A DNA stretch of 64,000 nucleotides from Arenibacter algicola (GTDB lineage Bacteria; Bacteroidota; Bacteroidia; Flavobacteriales; Flavobacteriaceae). Each line of letters opens with the position of its first letter. Within the stretch, counting starts at the first letter, position 1. The DNA is taken from the NCBI RefSeq assembly GCF_018860365.1, contig NZ_JAHKPO010000014.1:1-64000 (forward strand), in the 5' to 3' direction. The notes below the pieces were generated by a model. The model was not told the origin of the DNA. It was given only the letters and a program-made list of their open reading frames with translations, and searched no databases. Shown here piece by piece: positions 18,450 through 27,294 of the stretch. The translations under genes and the position numbers were made by a program.

Positions 18450-19548
18450 TCAGCTTTCTTCCTTTTGCCCCATCATCATAAGATAGGCCTTTAAGAACTG
18501 ATCTATATTGCCGTCCATTACCGCATCAACGTTTCCTGTTTCTTCACCCGTACGCACGTCCTTCACCAATTTGTATGGGTGCATTACATAATTCCTAATC
18601 TGTGAACCCCATTCAATTTTCATTTTGGACGACTCAATTTCCTGTCGGGCTTCCATTTTCTTGCGCAATTCTATTTCGTACAATTGGGATTTAAGCATTT
18701 TTAATGCGGTGGCCCTATTGTCGTGCTGTGATCTTGAATCTGAACAAGAAATCTGTATTCCGGAAGGTTTGTGGGTCAGCTGTACCTTGGTTTCTACTTT
18801 GTTGACATTCTGTCCCCCGGCACCACTTGATCTAGCCGTGGTGATCTCCACATCGGCAGGGTTTATATCTATTTCTATACTGTCGTCCACCAGTGGGTAA
18901 ACATATACGGAAGCAAAAGAAGTATGGCGCTTTGCGTTACTGTCGAAAGGTGAAATACGTACCAGCCTGTGTACTCCGTTCTCTCCCTTAAGCCATCCAA
19001 AGCTATAATCCCCTTCAATTTCCAAGGTCACGGTTTTGATTCCTGCAACATCACCTTCCTGATAATTGAGCTCTTTTACCTTGTAACCATTTTTTTCACT
19101 CCACATCATGTACATCCGCATCAACATTGATGCCCAATCACAACTTTCCGTGCCTCCGGCACCCGCAGTAATTTGAATTATGGCTGTGAGTTCATCTCCC
19201 TCTGCAGAGAGCATATTTTTGAATTCCAATTTCTCCAAGGCCTCAATGGTCTTGTCGTAATGACCTTCAACATCAGCTTCGGACATTTCACCTTCTTTCT
19301 GAAATTCCAAGAAAATCTCAAGGTCCGCTACTAAGCTTTGAGCGCTATTATAATCATCAACCCATTGTTTCTTGGATTGAATTAATTTCATCTGTTCCTG
19401 GGCTTCCTGGGGATGGTTCCAAAAGTCTGGAGCCAGGGTTTTTTCCTCCTCGTTTTCTATTTCTACAAGCTTGGCATCTATGTCAAAGATACCTCCTTAA
19501 CGCACCAAGGCGATCAATGAGACTCTTATAATGGTCCGTAGTTATCAT
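18450..19548 (-). CDS. prfB: Peptide chain release factor 2, with programmed +1 frameshift
   Basis: RF2 reads UGA and UAA stop codons. Translation starts at the ATG at 19548, reads 21 codons ending in LRRYL, meets an in-frame TGA at 19485-19483 and continues after a +1 shift, giving 365 residues, the usual RF2 length. The second part contains the stop-codon recognition tripeptide SPF ([12 protein letters not shown]) and the catalytic GGQ motif ([13 protein letters not shown]). Without the shift the product would be a 21-residue peptide. The frameshift autoregulates RF2: low RF2 slows termination at the TGA and favours shifting. A plain ORF search gives only a truncated 313-residue gene starting at 19391. 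Confidence 0.97.
19482..19497 (-). promoter_or_regulatory. prfB programmed +1 frameshift site
   Basis: On the minus strand the sequence is AGG AGG TAT CTT TGA C. It has an internal Shine-Dalgarno-like AGGAGG, a 3-base spacer, the slippery CTT codon and the TGA stop followed by C, which weakens termination. Layout matches the E. coli site (AGG GGG TAT CTT TGA C) nearly base for base. Confidence 0.95.
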
Positions 19549-19615
19549 ATGCTAATTATTTTCAGCCAAAAATAGGATTCTTTTTTCTGATTATGTACCA
19601 AATATGAAATGATAT

Positions 19616-20467
19616 TTATTGTTCGGCCTGTACTTCCACGGAATGGGAGGTTTTATTAGCGCCTTGGGAATATACTACGCCTTTTAAAGGGGAGCAATCA
19701 TTATAGTCTTTGCCGTGGGCTACTTTAATATGGTTGTCATTGACCAATAAATTGTTGGTAGGGTCAAAGCCTATCCAGCCAACTTGGGGGATATATGCTT
19801 CTGCCCAAGCATGCATTTGCGAGTCGCCAAAGTAACCATTACCCTGGTGCAGGTAACCCGAGACATAGCGGGTGGGAATATTATTTGCTTTTGCCAAAGC
19901 ACAGAACAAATGTGTGAAATCCTGGCATACCCCCTCAGGATTATTAATGATTTCTTCCAATAAGGTATTCACATGGGTAACGCCAGTATTGAAATGAATA
20001 AAAAGATAGATCCATTTATTTAGTTTTTGAAGATTCTCGAATATACTTATGGAGGTATCAAAAACAAACAAGTTTTCTGAACCGGCTGGCAAGGCAGTAT
20101 ATTTGGTCTCACGCAGATAAGGCTCATGATCTACCTTGAAATTCAAACTTTTAACAAGTTCATAGTTGCTTGGGATATCAAAGATTGGAATTTGTCCAAA
20201 AGGGTTGAAGCTTATTTTTTTAAGTTTAAAAGTGGCACTGAAGTTAATTTTCTGGAATCGTTCCGAAGTATTTATTCTAATGGTCTGAAATCCAAAACCA
20301 TTTTGGGAAAAAGCACTTTTGGCTTCCAATGAATTTTTTATTTCCACGCTGATCAATTCTTGCGTGTCGTTATTCTCAGGAACAATCAAAAATTGCCAAT
20401 ATGCATTTTCTACAGGATTTTCGTAGTTATTTTCGGCACAATAAGTAACTGAATATTCAAATGACAT
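19616..20467 (-). CDS. Transglutaminase-like (cysteine peptidase fold) protein
   Basis: A 283-residue cytosolic protein with a bacterial transglutaminase-like N-terminal region (about 1-90) and a transglutaminase core with the Cys-His-Asp triad Cys181 (GVCQDFTHLF), His219 (SQMHAWAEAYIP) and Asp235 (WIGFDPTNN). Members usually act as peptidases or amide-bond transferases rather than protein cross-linkers. It is the third gene of an operon after the ATP-grasp and alpha-E genes (43 bases after the latter), a trio seen in many bacteria and predicted to make and process a small peptide or amide. The product is unknown. Confidence 0.88.
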   Translation of the reverse strand: MSFEYSVTYCAENNYENPVENAYWQFLIVPENNDTQELISVEIKNSLEAKSAFSQNGFGFQTIRINTSERFQKINFSATFKLKKISFNPFGQIPIFDIPSNYELVKSLNFKVDHEPYLRETKYTALPAGSENLFVFDTSISIFENLQKLNKWIYLFIHFNTGVTHVNTLLEEIINNPEGVCQDFTHLFCALAKANNIPTRYVSGYLHQGNGYFGDSQMHAWAEAYIPQVGWIGFDPTNNLLVNDNHIKVAHGKDYNDCSPLKGVVYSQGANKTSHSVEVQAEQ

Positions 20468-20510
20468 TATAAGTAGTTGTTAAAGCAAAGGTAATCCAAT
20501 GGATTATAAA

Positions 20511-21458
20511 TCAATAGGTAAAAAATTCATTTTCCATTTTAAGACTAATCTGCACCAGACTATTGAGTATTTTTTCAATAAAGCCCTGAATGTCTTCCTC
20601 AATTTCTTCGGCAAATTTAAATTCATATTCTCCCTTAACTTTACTTATTAAAAAAGCGGTAGAATTTTTATCCGGAGTTTTGGATTCATCCAAAACTTTA
20701 ATATGCTTATATACTTGGTTTATACTATTGATGACAGATCTTGGACAATCTGGATTTAAAATTAAGAATTCCAAAGTGGAAATACTGGTAGGTGTCTTTT
20801 TATAATATCTGCGCATCATATCATAAGATTCCACACATTTAAGAAGTGTGGTCCATTCAAAGCTATTGCTAATTTTATCGCCATAACTCCCTTTGGCCTT
20901 TACGGCATCATTGTATTTGGCATTAATGATTCTGATTACCTGCGTGGCCCTCTCCAGATTTATACCGAGCATAATAATTGCATACACCTCGTCATGCAAA
21001 AGCGTACCTCTTATTTTTCCTCTTAAAATGGCGGTCATTTCAGTGATGTTAACGGTAAAATCGTATAGACCCTTTTTTGTGAAATCCTCTATCGAATACC
21101 TGATTACAAAATGATAAAATTTATTGATGGATTCGTACAGTTCCGTAGAAATAAGGTCTCTGGCACTATTGGCATTCTCTCGGGCATATTTTACATTATT
21201 GATAATGGAATAAGGTAAATTGGCATTTAGTCCTATGTTGAATAAAATATCTTCTTCTTTAAGAATTATGCTATCGTCATCCAATGGCTCCCCTACCAGG
21301 AACATCATGGATTGAAGAACAAATTGTCTGGATTGTGACAGCTCGTTCGGTGCGTCCAATGATGAGAAATAATTTACATTTAAGTATCTGGCAACATGTT
21401 CGGAACGTTCAATATAACGTCCCATCCAAAAAAGGTTATTGGCAACTCTAGCTAACAT
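20511..21458 (-). CDS. Alpha-E domain protein (DUF403)
   Basis: A 315-residue, mostly alpha-helical protein beginning MLARVANNLFWMGRYIERSE, the hallmark start of the alpha-E family, with further conserved GINLERATQVIRIINAKYN. The family is known only from operons with circularly permuted ATP-grasp proteins and transglutaminases, and no biochemical activity is established that I know of. It starts 9 bases after the ATP-grasp gene ends, so the two are probably co-translated and may form a complex. Confidence 0.9.
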   Translation of the reverse strand: MLARVANNLFWMGRYIERSEHVARYLNVNYFSSLDAPNELSQSRQFVLQSMMFLVGEPLDDDSIILKEEDILFNIGLNANLPYSIINNVKYARENANSARDLISTELYESINKFYHFVIRYSIEDFTKKGLYDFTVNITEMTAILRGKIRGTLLHDEVYAIIMLGINLERATQVIRIINAKYNDAVKAKGSYGDKISNSFEWTTLLKCVESYDMMRRYYKKTPTSISTLEFLILNPDCPRSVINSINQVYKHIKVLDESKTPDKNSTAFLISKVKGEYEFKFAEEIEEDIQGFIEKILNSLVQISLKMENEFFTY

Positions 21459-21467
21459 AAGATTTTT

Positions 21468-22952
21468 TTATTTTTTTAATACCCAGGTATCTTTGGAACC
21501 ACCTCCTTGAGAGGAATTTACAATTAGGTTTCCTTTTTTTAGTGCTACTCGAGACAATCCACCTTTGAGTACAAACTCCTTTTTATTGCCCAATAGGGTA
21601 AATGTCCTAAGGTCTACATGTCGTTGTTCAAAAGATTCACTGTCATCTATATAGGTTGGATGTACCGATAAGGACATAATAGGCTGGGCAATGTATTTTC
21701 TAGGATTTTGTTTTATTTCTTCCTGAACTACCTTAATTTCAGCCTTAGAGAGTCTGTTGCCAATTGATATACCATAACCGCCTGCTTCATCCACAGGCTT
21801 CACCACTAGTTCATGTATGTGTTCCAATACATATTTAAGTTCATTGGGCCTGCTGCAATGGTAGGTGTGTACATTGTTGAGAATGGGAGTCTCATCCAAA
21901 TAATATTTAATGATTTTCGGCATGTAGGTGTAGATGGCTTTATCATCTGCTACTCCTGTGCCCGGAGCATTTGCCAAACAAACATTGCCTTTTATATAGG
22001 CAGCGAAAAGACCTGGTACCCCCAATGACGAATCGGCCCTAAATTCCAGGGGATCTATATATTGGTCATCCACTCTTCGGTAAATCACATCAACCTTAAT
22101 GGGTCCACGAATGGTCTTCATGTAGACAAAATCGTTCTCAACAAATAGATCTCTACCTTCCACCAATTCCACACCCATAGCTTTTGCCAGATATGAATGT
22201 TCGTAAAAGGCAGAATTGTACATACCTGGTGTAATAACCACACAATTTGGGACATCGACCCCTTTTGGTTTTACACTTTCCAATATATCCAATAGGTTTT
22301 CGGCGTAGTTGGTCACCGAATGCGTTTTATAATGATTGAAAACCCCGAAGAGCGCTCTTTTTAAGGCGGTACGATTACAAATAACATAACTTACCCCGGA
22401 AGGACATCTAATGTTGTCCTCAAGGACATAATAGTTGCCATCCGAGTGCTTAATAATGTCAGTGCCGGATATGTGGTTGTAGATGCCCCCAGGAGGGTCA
22501 ACTCCAATCATTTGATGCAAATAGTTTGCAGAGGAACTGATCAAGTCCAGTGGAACTATGCCATCTTTGATGATTTTTTTATCGTGGTAAATATCCCATA
22601 AAAATAAGTTTAATGCCCTACTGCGCTGTATAGCGCCCCTTTCAATGATTTCCCATTCATCCTCATCTATGATTCTTGGAAATAGATCGAATGGAAATAT
22701 TTTCTCCTGCGTTTCTTTATTGTCGTATACCTGGAAAGTGATTCCTTGGTTAAAAAATGAGGACTTAGCCTTATTGTTCAATTGCACATAGTCTTGAATG
22801 GAATGATTCCCGTACAGATCTAACAATTTTTGATAAACATTTTTAGCCGCTCCATCATTGTTGAAAACTTCATCAAAAAGTGCAGGATTGTTGATGTAAG
22901 AAGAAAATATCGGTTTTTTTACCTCTGGCTTCATAGGCATATTTTTCTTCAA
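21468..22952 (-). CDS. Circularly permuted ATP-grasp type 2 protein
   Basis: A 494-residue enzyme of the DUF404/DUF407 family. Typical segments are present: GVDPPGGIYNHISGTDIIKH, YYVLEDNIRCPSGVSYVICN, VVITPGMYNSAFYEHSYLAK, ELVEGRDLFV, VDVIYRRVDDQYIDPLEF, NAPGTGVADDKAIYTYMP and VVKPVDEAGGYGI. The family is predicted to join a carboxylate to an amine at the cost of ATP. It heads the operon with alpha-E and transglutaminase genes. The annotated start is the first ATG; a second in-frame ATG four codons later is possible. Substrate unknown. Confidence 0.9.
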   Translation of the reverse strand: MKKNMPMKPEVKKPIFSSYINNPALFDEVFNNDGAAKNVYQKLLDLYGNHSIQDYVQLNNKAKSSFFNQGITFQVYDNKETQEKIFPFDLFPRIIDEDEWEIIERGAIQRSRALNLFLWDIYHDKKIIKDGIVPLDLISSSANYLHQMIGVDPPGGIYNHISGTDIIKHSDGNYYVLEDNIRCPSGVSYVICNRTALKRALFGVFNHYKTHSVTNYAENLLDILESVKPKGVDVPNCVVITPGMYNSAFYEHSYLAKAMGVELVEGRDLFVENDFVYMKTIRGPIKVDVIYRRVDDQYIDPLEFRADSSLGVPGLFAAYIKGNVCLANAPGTGVADDKAIYTYMPKIIKYYLDETPILNNVHTYHCSRPNELKYVLEHIHELVVKPVDEAGGYGISIGNRLSKAEIKVVQEEIKQNPRKYIAQPIMSLSVHPTYIDDSESFEQRHVDLRTFTLLGNKKEFVLKGGLSRVALKKGNLIVNSSQGGGSKDTWVLKK

Positions 22953-23170
22953 GTTACTTTATTTTAGTTACATACATGCGATTTAATTTTTTTAAGCAAG
23001 AGAATTATCCATACTTAAAAAATGGAATGGTATTATTGATAATTCACATTAAATGAAAGGAAAAAAATAGCTACTTGAAAAATGTTTAATACGTTTACAT
23101 AAATTTAGGAACCCACGTTCAATAAGTTTGTTCATCCTGATTCATTTGTTATATATAATTTTCAATTTTT

Positions 23171-24193
23171 ATGTTTATAAATCTTATTAGTGATACCGTC
23201 ACAAAACCTACGCCTGGTATGTTGCAGGCCATGATGACCGCTGAGGTAGGGGATGATGTTTTTAAAAATGATCCTACTGTCAACAAGTTGGAAGAAATGA
23301 TGGCGAACTTGTTCGGTATGGAAGCGGCCTTGTTTTTTCCAAGTGGTACTATGGCCAACCAAACGGCTATAAAATTGCACACCCAACCAGGGGAGCAATT
23401 AATCTGTGATAAGTATGCCCATGTTTATAATTATGAAGGGGGAGGGGTGAGTTTTAATAGTGGAGTCTCCTGCAGATTGGTAGATGGTCATAGAGGAATG
23501 ATGACCGCAAGTCAGGTCGAGGAAGTAATAAACCCACCAGACTTTTATCATAGCCCGTTAACCTCGTTGGTCTGTATAGAAAACACTACCAATAAGGGAG
23601 GTGGGGCCTGTTGGGATCTGGAGGAGTTGAAGTCCATAAAAAAGGTTTGTGAAAGGCATAATCTAAAATATCATTTGGATGGAGCCCGACTTTGGAATGC
23701 CCTGATTGCCAAAAAAGAATCTGCCTTGGATTATGGGGCACTGTTCCATACTATTAGTGTTTGTTTAAGCAAGGGGTTGGGATGTCCCGTAGGTTCCGTT
23801 TTGTTGGGGGACAAGGAGCATATTGACAAAGCGCTAAGGGTGAGAAAGGTACTTGGCGGCGGTATGCGACAGGCGGGATACCTTGCGGCAGCGGGAATTT
23901 ACGCCTTGGAAAACAACAGGGAAAGATTGGCGGAAGATCATAGGAAGGCCAAGGAAATAAGTGTATTGCTAAACGGGTTGTCCTACATTAAAAAGGTAGA
24001 ACCTACGGAAACCAATATTGTTATTTTTGAAATAGATGAAAAGTATATGTCCTCTGATGATTTCATGGACAAACTGAACAAAAGGAATGTTCAAATCATT
24101 GGGATGGGGCAAAATAAACTGCGTATTGTAACCCATATGGATTATACCGATGAAATGCACGAGGCTTTTTTGGATATGCTTCCAAAATTATAG
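23171..24193 (+). CDS. Low-specificity L-threonine aldolase / beta-eliminating lyase family
   Basis: A PLP enzyme of fold type I, 340 residues, beginning with the family signature LISDTVTKPTPGMLQAM and GDDVFKNDPTVNKLEEMMA. The PLP lysine is in SVCLSKGLGCPVGSVLLG, and the aspartate that contacts the ring is in YHLDGARLWNA. Expected reaction: L-threonine or L-allo-threonine to glycine and acetaldehyde. Its stop codon overlaps the end of the converging DUF1508 gene by 6 bases. Confidence 0.92.
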   Translation: MFINLISDTVTKPTPGMLQAMMTAEVGDDVFKNDPTVNKLEEMMANLFGMEAALFFPSGTMANQTAIKLHTQPGEQLICDKYAHVYNYEGGGVSFNSGVSCRLVDGHRGMMTASQVEEVINPPDFYHSPLTSLVCIENTTNKGGGACWDLEELKSIKKVCERHNLKYHLDGARLWNALIAKKESALDYGALFHTISVCLSKGLGCPVGSVLLGDKEHIDKALRVRKVLGGGMRQAGYLAAAGIYALENNRERLAEDHRKAKEISVLLNGLSYIKKVEPTETNIVIFEIDEKYMSSDDFMDKLNKRNVQIIGMGQNKLRIVTHMDYTDEMHEAFLDMLPKL

Positions 24194-24511
24194 GCCAATG
24201 GCATCAGGCAATAAGGAAATGCTGGTTTTAAGATTTTTTATGCCATTTTCCATTCCGGCCTCGGAACTATAAAGCATGGAGTTACCTAAAATTTTACCTT
24301 CACTATCCTTAAGGGTAAACAGAAATTTGCCATTATAGTCGGTCTTACGTTCAAAAACCGAAGATTGCCCAATCAGAACCTTGAGATTGGCAATGGTCCT
24401 ATTCATCTCCTCCCTTTTACTGAAGGGGATACTGTTCAGAAGTGTCTGTCCACTTTCAGACTGCAGACTAAAGGTATATGTGGTATCCGATTCCTTTTTT
24501 ATTTTTAGCAT
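24188..24511 (-). CDS. DUF1508 (YegP-like) two-repeat protein
   Basis: A 107-residue protein made of two similar halves, each with the YegP-type pattern of a short beta hairpin then a helix (FSLQSESGQTLLNS... / FTLKDSEGKILGNSMLYSSE). Such proteins are small, cytosolic and of unknown function, and are often induced by stress. It is convergent with the aldolase gene and shares 6 bases with it. No upstream motif stands out. Confidence 0.85.
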   Translation of the reverse strand: MLKIKKESDTTYTFSLQSESGQTLLNSIPFSKREEMNRTIANLKVLIGQSSVFERKTDYNGKFLFTLKDSEGKILGNSMLYSSEAGMENGIKNLKTSISLLPDAIGL

Positions 24512-24750
24512 AGCCTACGGCAACTTTTTTTAAAGTTACACAAAAAAATGTGAATCTTTAAGTTTAACAATCTTATCCAGATAAATTTGCGTTTATCTAC
24601 ATATGGACTTGTTTAAGGGTTTGAGACCTTTAGTGTCGGTCCCTCTGCGGGGAAGTTCGCAAATAGGTGGGCTAGGAGTAGTATGATACAAAAAGCGTAT
24701 GTTTTGGCCAGCTATAATGAGAAGTCGACCAACGGGAAAGTTCCCTAATT
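24512..24750. other. Intergenic region with no gene found
   Basis: Together with the trpB terminator this gap is about 300 bases. I found only short open frames, the longest being 27 codons from an ATG at 24603, with no family likeness and no promoter. No RNA structure beyond the downstream terminator is evident. Confidence 0.6.
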
Positions 24751-24793
24751 AAAAAGGCGTCCAAATAGCCTTGAATTTTCAGCCTTTGGACGC
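24751..24793 (-). terminator. Intrinsic terminator of trpB
   Basis: On the minus strand GGCGTCCAAA and a matching TTTGGACGCC form a 10-bp stem followed by TTTTT, 23 bases after the trpB stop codon. Confidence 0.85.
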
Positions 24794-24815
24794 CCCTCGG
24801 TGAAGATTTTATAAA

Positions 24816-26030
24816 TTATTTTCCATCTTCAGGTAGCCCGTAGGTATCTACCACATAATCCAGATCCTTATCGCCCCTACCACTTAAATTGACTAAAATG
24901 GAGGATCGCGGATCTTGTTGCGCCAATTTTATGGCATATGCTACTGCATGCGCACTTTCCAAAGCAGGGATAATACCTTCCAGGCGACTCAATTCATAAA
25001 AAGCATCAACTGTTTCCTTGTCCGAAACAACGTCATAGGTTACTTTTTTAAGATCTTTAAGCATACTGTGTTCAGGTCCAACTCCGGGATAATCCAAACC
25101 ACTGGCCACCGAATGTACTGCGCCCGGTTCCCCTTTATCATCCTTCAGCATATAGCATTTAAATCCATGGATGATTCCTGGACTGCCCAAGGTCATTGTA
25201 GCGGCATGTTCACCGTATTCCATGGAGCGGCCACCAGGTTCTACGCCGTATAAGGTACATTCCGATTCTTCCAAAAATGAGGAGAATATACCCATGGCAT
25301 TACTTCCCCCGCCAACACAGGCTACTACCTTATCCGGTAATTCTCCAGTCATTTCAAAAAACTGCTCTTTGGCCTCTATGCCGACCACCCGCTGAAAATC
25401 CCGTACCATCATGGGAAATGGATGTGGGCCAACGACAGAGCCTATACAGTAAATGGTGTTTATAGGATCCTTTAAATATGCCTCAAAAGCTGAATCCACA
25501 GCTTCTTTTAATGTTTTTAAACCATGGGAAACCGGTACTACTTTTGCACCAAGGATTTTCATTCGAACTACATTGGGATGTTCTTTGGCAATATCCACTT
25601 CTCCCATATGAATCTCACATTCCAATCCAAAATAGGCTGCTGCAGTTGCCAAGGCAACTCCGTGCTGCCCGGCCCCTGTCTCGGCAATTAGTTTCTTTTT
25701 GCCCAAATGTTTAGCCAAAAGCGCCTCTCCCATGCAATGGTTGAGTTTATGTGCACCTGTATGGTTAAGATCTTCTCGTTTAAGATATATTCTTCCTCCG
25801 TATTTTTCGGAGAGCCTGTTGCAATAATAAACTGGCGTGGGCCTACCCTGATAGTGTTTGCGTATGCTTCGCAATTCCGAAATAAAATTGTGCGATTTGC
25901 TTATGGAATAATAAGCATCCGTAATTTTTTTCATTTCTTCTTCCAGAACTGGGGGGATAAAGGCACCACCGTATTCTTTAAAAAAACCATTTTCATCTGG
26001 ATAGGTCTTAAAATAATTGTCCGTCAACAT
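24816..26030 (-). CDS. trpB: Tryptophan synthase beta chain (orphan copy)
   Basis: A 404-residue PLP enzyme of fold type II that would condense indole with serine. The N-terminal segment [17 protein letters not shown], the PLP lysine Lys95 ([13 protein letters not shown]), [16 protein letters not shown], the phosphate loop [12 protein letters not shown] and the C-terminal [11 protein letters not shown] are all present. It is alone: no trpA, trpC or other trp gene lies next to it. Some usually constant positions differ (HKLNH where most TrpB have HKINN, and a [12 protein letters not shown] stretch), so it may be a second, specialised TrpB. A structured leader with a terminator stands between it and the thioredoxin gene. 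Confidence 0.88.
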   Translation of the reverse strand: MLTDNYFKTYPDENGFFKEYGGAFIPPVLEEEMKKITDAYYSISKSHNFISELRSIRKHYQGRPTPVYYCNRLSEKYGGRIYLKREDLNHTGAHKLNHCMGEALLAKHLGKKKLIAETGAGQHGVALATAAAYFGLECEIHMGEVDIAKEHPNVVRMKILGAKVVPVSHGLKTLKEAVDSAFEAYLKDPINTIYCIGSVVGPHPFPMMVRDFQRVVGIEAKEQFFEMTGELPDKVVACVGGGSNAMGIFSSFLEESECTLYGVEPGGRSMEYGEHAATMTLGSPGIIHGFKCYMLKDDKGEPGAVHSVASGLDYPGVGPEHSMLKDLKKVTYDVVSDKETVDAFYELSRLEGIIPALESAHAVAYAIKLAQQDPRSSILVNLSGRGDKDLDYVVDTYGLPEDGK

Positions 26031-26069
26031 ATAGGAGAATTTTGTAAATGTTAATATAGATTTTAGGCT

Positions 26070-26148
26070 AAAAAAAAATGCCCTTACAATTATAATAAAT
26101 TTTAGGGCAATACCCTCTTTTTTGAAGCATAGAATAGGGGAGGGTATT
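26070..26148 (-). promoter_or_regulatory. Structured leader/terminator upstream of trpB
   Basis: Read on the minus strand, AATACCCTC (26148-26140) pairs with GAGGGTATT (26117-26109), and TGCCCT (26109-26104) pairs with AGGGCA (26084-26079) followed by a run of eight T plus one more. The second hairpin is an intrinsic terminator 40 bases before the trpB start. AGGG of the first hairpin's right arm could instead pair with CCCT of the terminator's left arm, a 1:2 / 2:3 / 3:4 arrangement like an attenuator, but the 2:3 pairing is only 4 bp. It may simply terminate the thioredoxin operon. Confidence 0.6.
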
Positions 26149-26273
26149 AGTAAGAATACGGTATTTGGCTACTGCAAAAAAGAATAGCAGTACCAGAATT
26201 AAATTCTGAGGCCAATTATTGAAAAAAGAAATAACGACTAATTTGAAAAAGTGCGCGCGCCTTGGGATTAAAA

Positions 26274-26732
26274 TTACATTTTTCTGTTCTTTCTAAGAAA
26301 GTCCAAATACTTTTCCACATCCCCTTTGGAACCGTAACCGGACAGTGAGGCTACTTCTTTTTCTTCGGTGTTGACCAAGCTTATCAGGGGAAAAACGCCC
26401 TTTTTGTTCCATTGTGATAATAAGGCCTTGTTATGTTGCATTTCATTAGCGCTAAGAAGTTCTTTCTTTCTGGGGAGATCCACGTATAGGAGGACATAGT
26501 CCTTGGCCACTTCCTTAAATTGACTGGTGTTGAAAAGGTCTTTTTTTAAGGCCTTACATGGCGAGCACCAATCACTGCCAGTAAAATACATAAGAATGTT
26601 GGAATTGGTTTTTTTTGCAACTTCTTGGGCATTGACGTAATCGGTCAGCCATTCAGTTTCATTTGTATCGGCACTTTTATTTTGTGCGTTAACAAGAAAC
26701 GGAAACAGTAGTAGCAAGAAAAACTTCTTCAT
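26274..26732 (-). CDS. Periplasmic thioredoxin-like protein
   Basis: A 152-residue exported protein with a signal peptide (about 1-16, ending VNAQ) and a thioredoxin fold of the Thioredoxin_7 or DsbD-gamma kind. The redox motif is WCSPC (YFTGSDWCSPCKALKKDLF) and the cis-Pro segment is KKGVFPLISLVN. It probably acts in envelope disulfide chemistry. It starts 45 bases after ybaB on the same strand and ends ahead of the terminator that precedes trpB. Confidence 0.85.
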   Translation of the reverse strand: MKKFFLLLLFPFLVNAQNKSADTNETEWLTDYVNAQEVAKKTNSNILMYFTGSDWCSPCKALKKDLFNTSQFKEVAKDYVLLYVDLPRKKELLSANEMQHNKALLSQWNKKGVFPLISLVNTEEKEVASLSGYGSKGDVEKYLDFLRKNRKM

Positions 26733-26777
26733 AATTATAAGTTATGGTTAAAAAGGTCTGGATAAACTTACTGAAAT

Positions 26778-27104
26778 TTATTTTAAAAACGAATCCATAC
26801 CGGGAATGTTGGGCATTCCTTCCTTGGCAACCGCGGCCAATTCGTTTTCATTTATGGTTGTGGCCTTTTCTATAGCCTTGTTCAGGGTAAGGATCAAATA
26901 ATCTTCCAGCTGTTCCTTGTCGTTTAGAAGACTATCATCTATAGCAATGGATTTTATAGTTCTATTGGCCGTTATACTGACCTTGAGCAAATTATCCGGA
27001 GATTGCTCTTCAAGTATTACAGTATTCATTCTTTCTTTGGTGGCCTTTACTTTTTCTTGGGTTTCCTTCAATTTTCCCAACATGCCCATCATATCTCCAA
27101 ACAT
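26778..27104 (-). CDS. ybaB: YbaB/EbfC family nucleoid-associated protein
   Basis: A 108-residue protein, the usual YbaB length, with the N-terminal [20 protein letters not shown], a beta sheet region ([19 protein letters not shown]) and a C-terminal helix with [19 protein letters not shown]. The family forms dimers that bind DNA with little sequence preference. A -7-like element TAATTTTG on the minus strand (27139-27132) lies 27 bases upstream. It is usually next to recR/dnaX in other phyla; here it precedes a thioredoxin gene. Confidence 0.88.
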   Translation of the reverse strand: MFGDMMGMLGKLKETQEKVKATKERMNTVILEEQSPDNLLKVSITANRTIKSIAIDDSLLNDKEQLEDYLILTLNKAIEKATTINENELAAVAKEGMPNIPGMDSFLK

Positions 27105-27260
27105 AATTATAGATTTAAAAAGTTCTTAAGCCAAAATTACTAAAATGATCGGGATATATTGGAATTTAAGGTCACAGTTATTCATATGGATACCTCAATG
27201 GTTGGTCAATATAATTATGGAGAAAGGACACATTTAATCAGGTCGGTTGCATTTAAATAC

Positions 27261-27268
27261 TATTTTTG
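27261..27268 (+). promoter_or_regulatory. Probable -7 element of the oligopeptidase B promoter
   Basis: TATTTTTG fits TAnnTTTG and lies 26 bases before the chosen ATG at 27295. No TTG is found at the expected -33 distance. Its position inside the longer frame from 27247 supports the downstream start. Confidence 0.45.
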
Positions 27269-27294
27269 CGGTTTCTATAAAATATACCACACTC

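Noticed and set aside
24603-24686. 27-codon open frame between DUF1508 and trpB
   Set aside because: Too short, no promoter, no recognisable features.
26098-26131. Leader peptide for trpB attenuation
   Set aside because: The short frame beginning at the ATG on the minus strand here has no Trp codon, so it does not support classic Trp attenuation.
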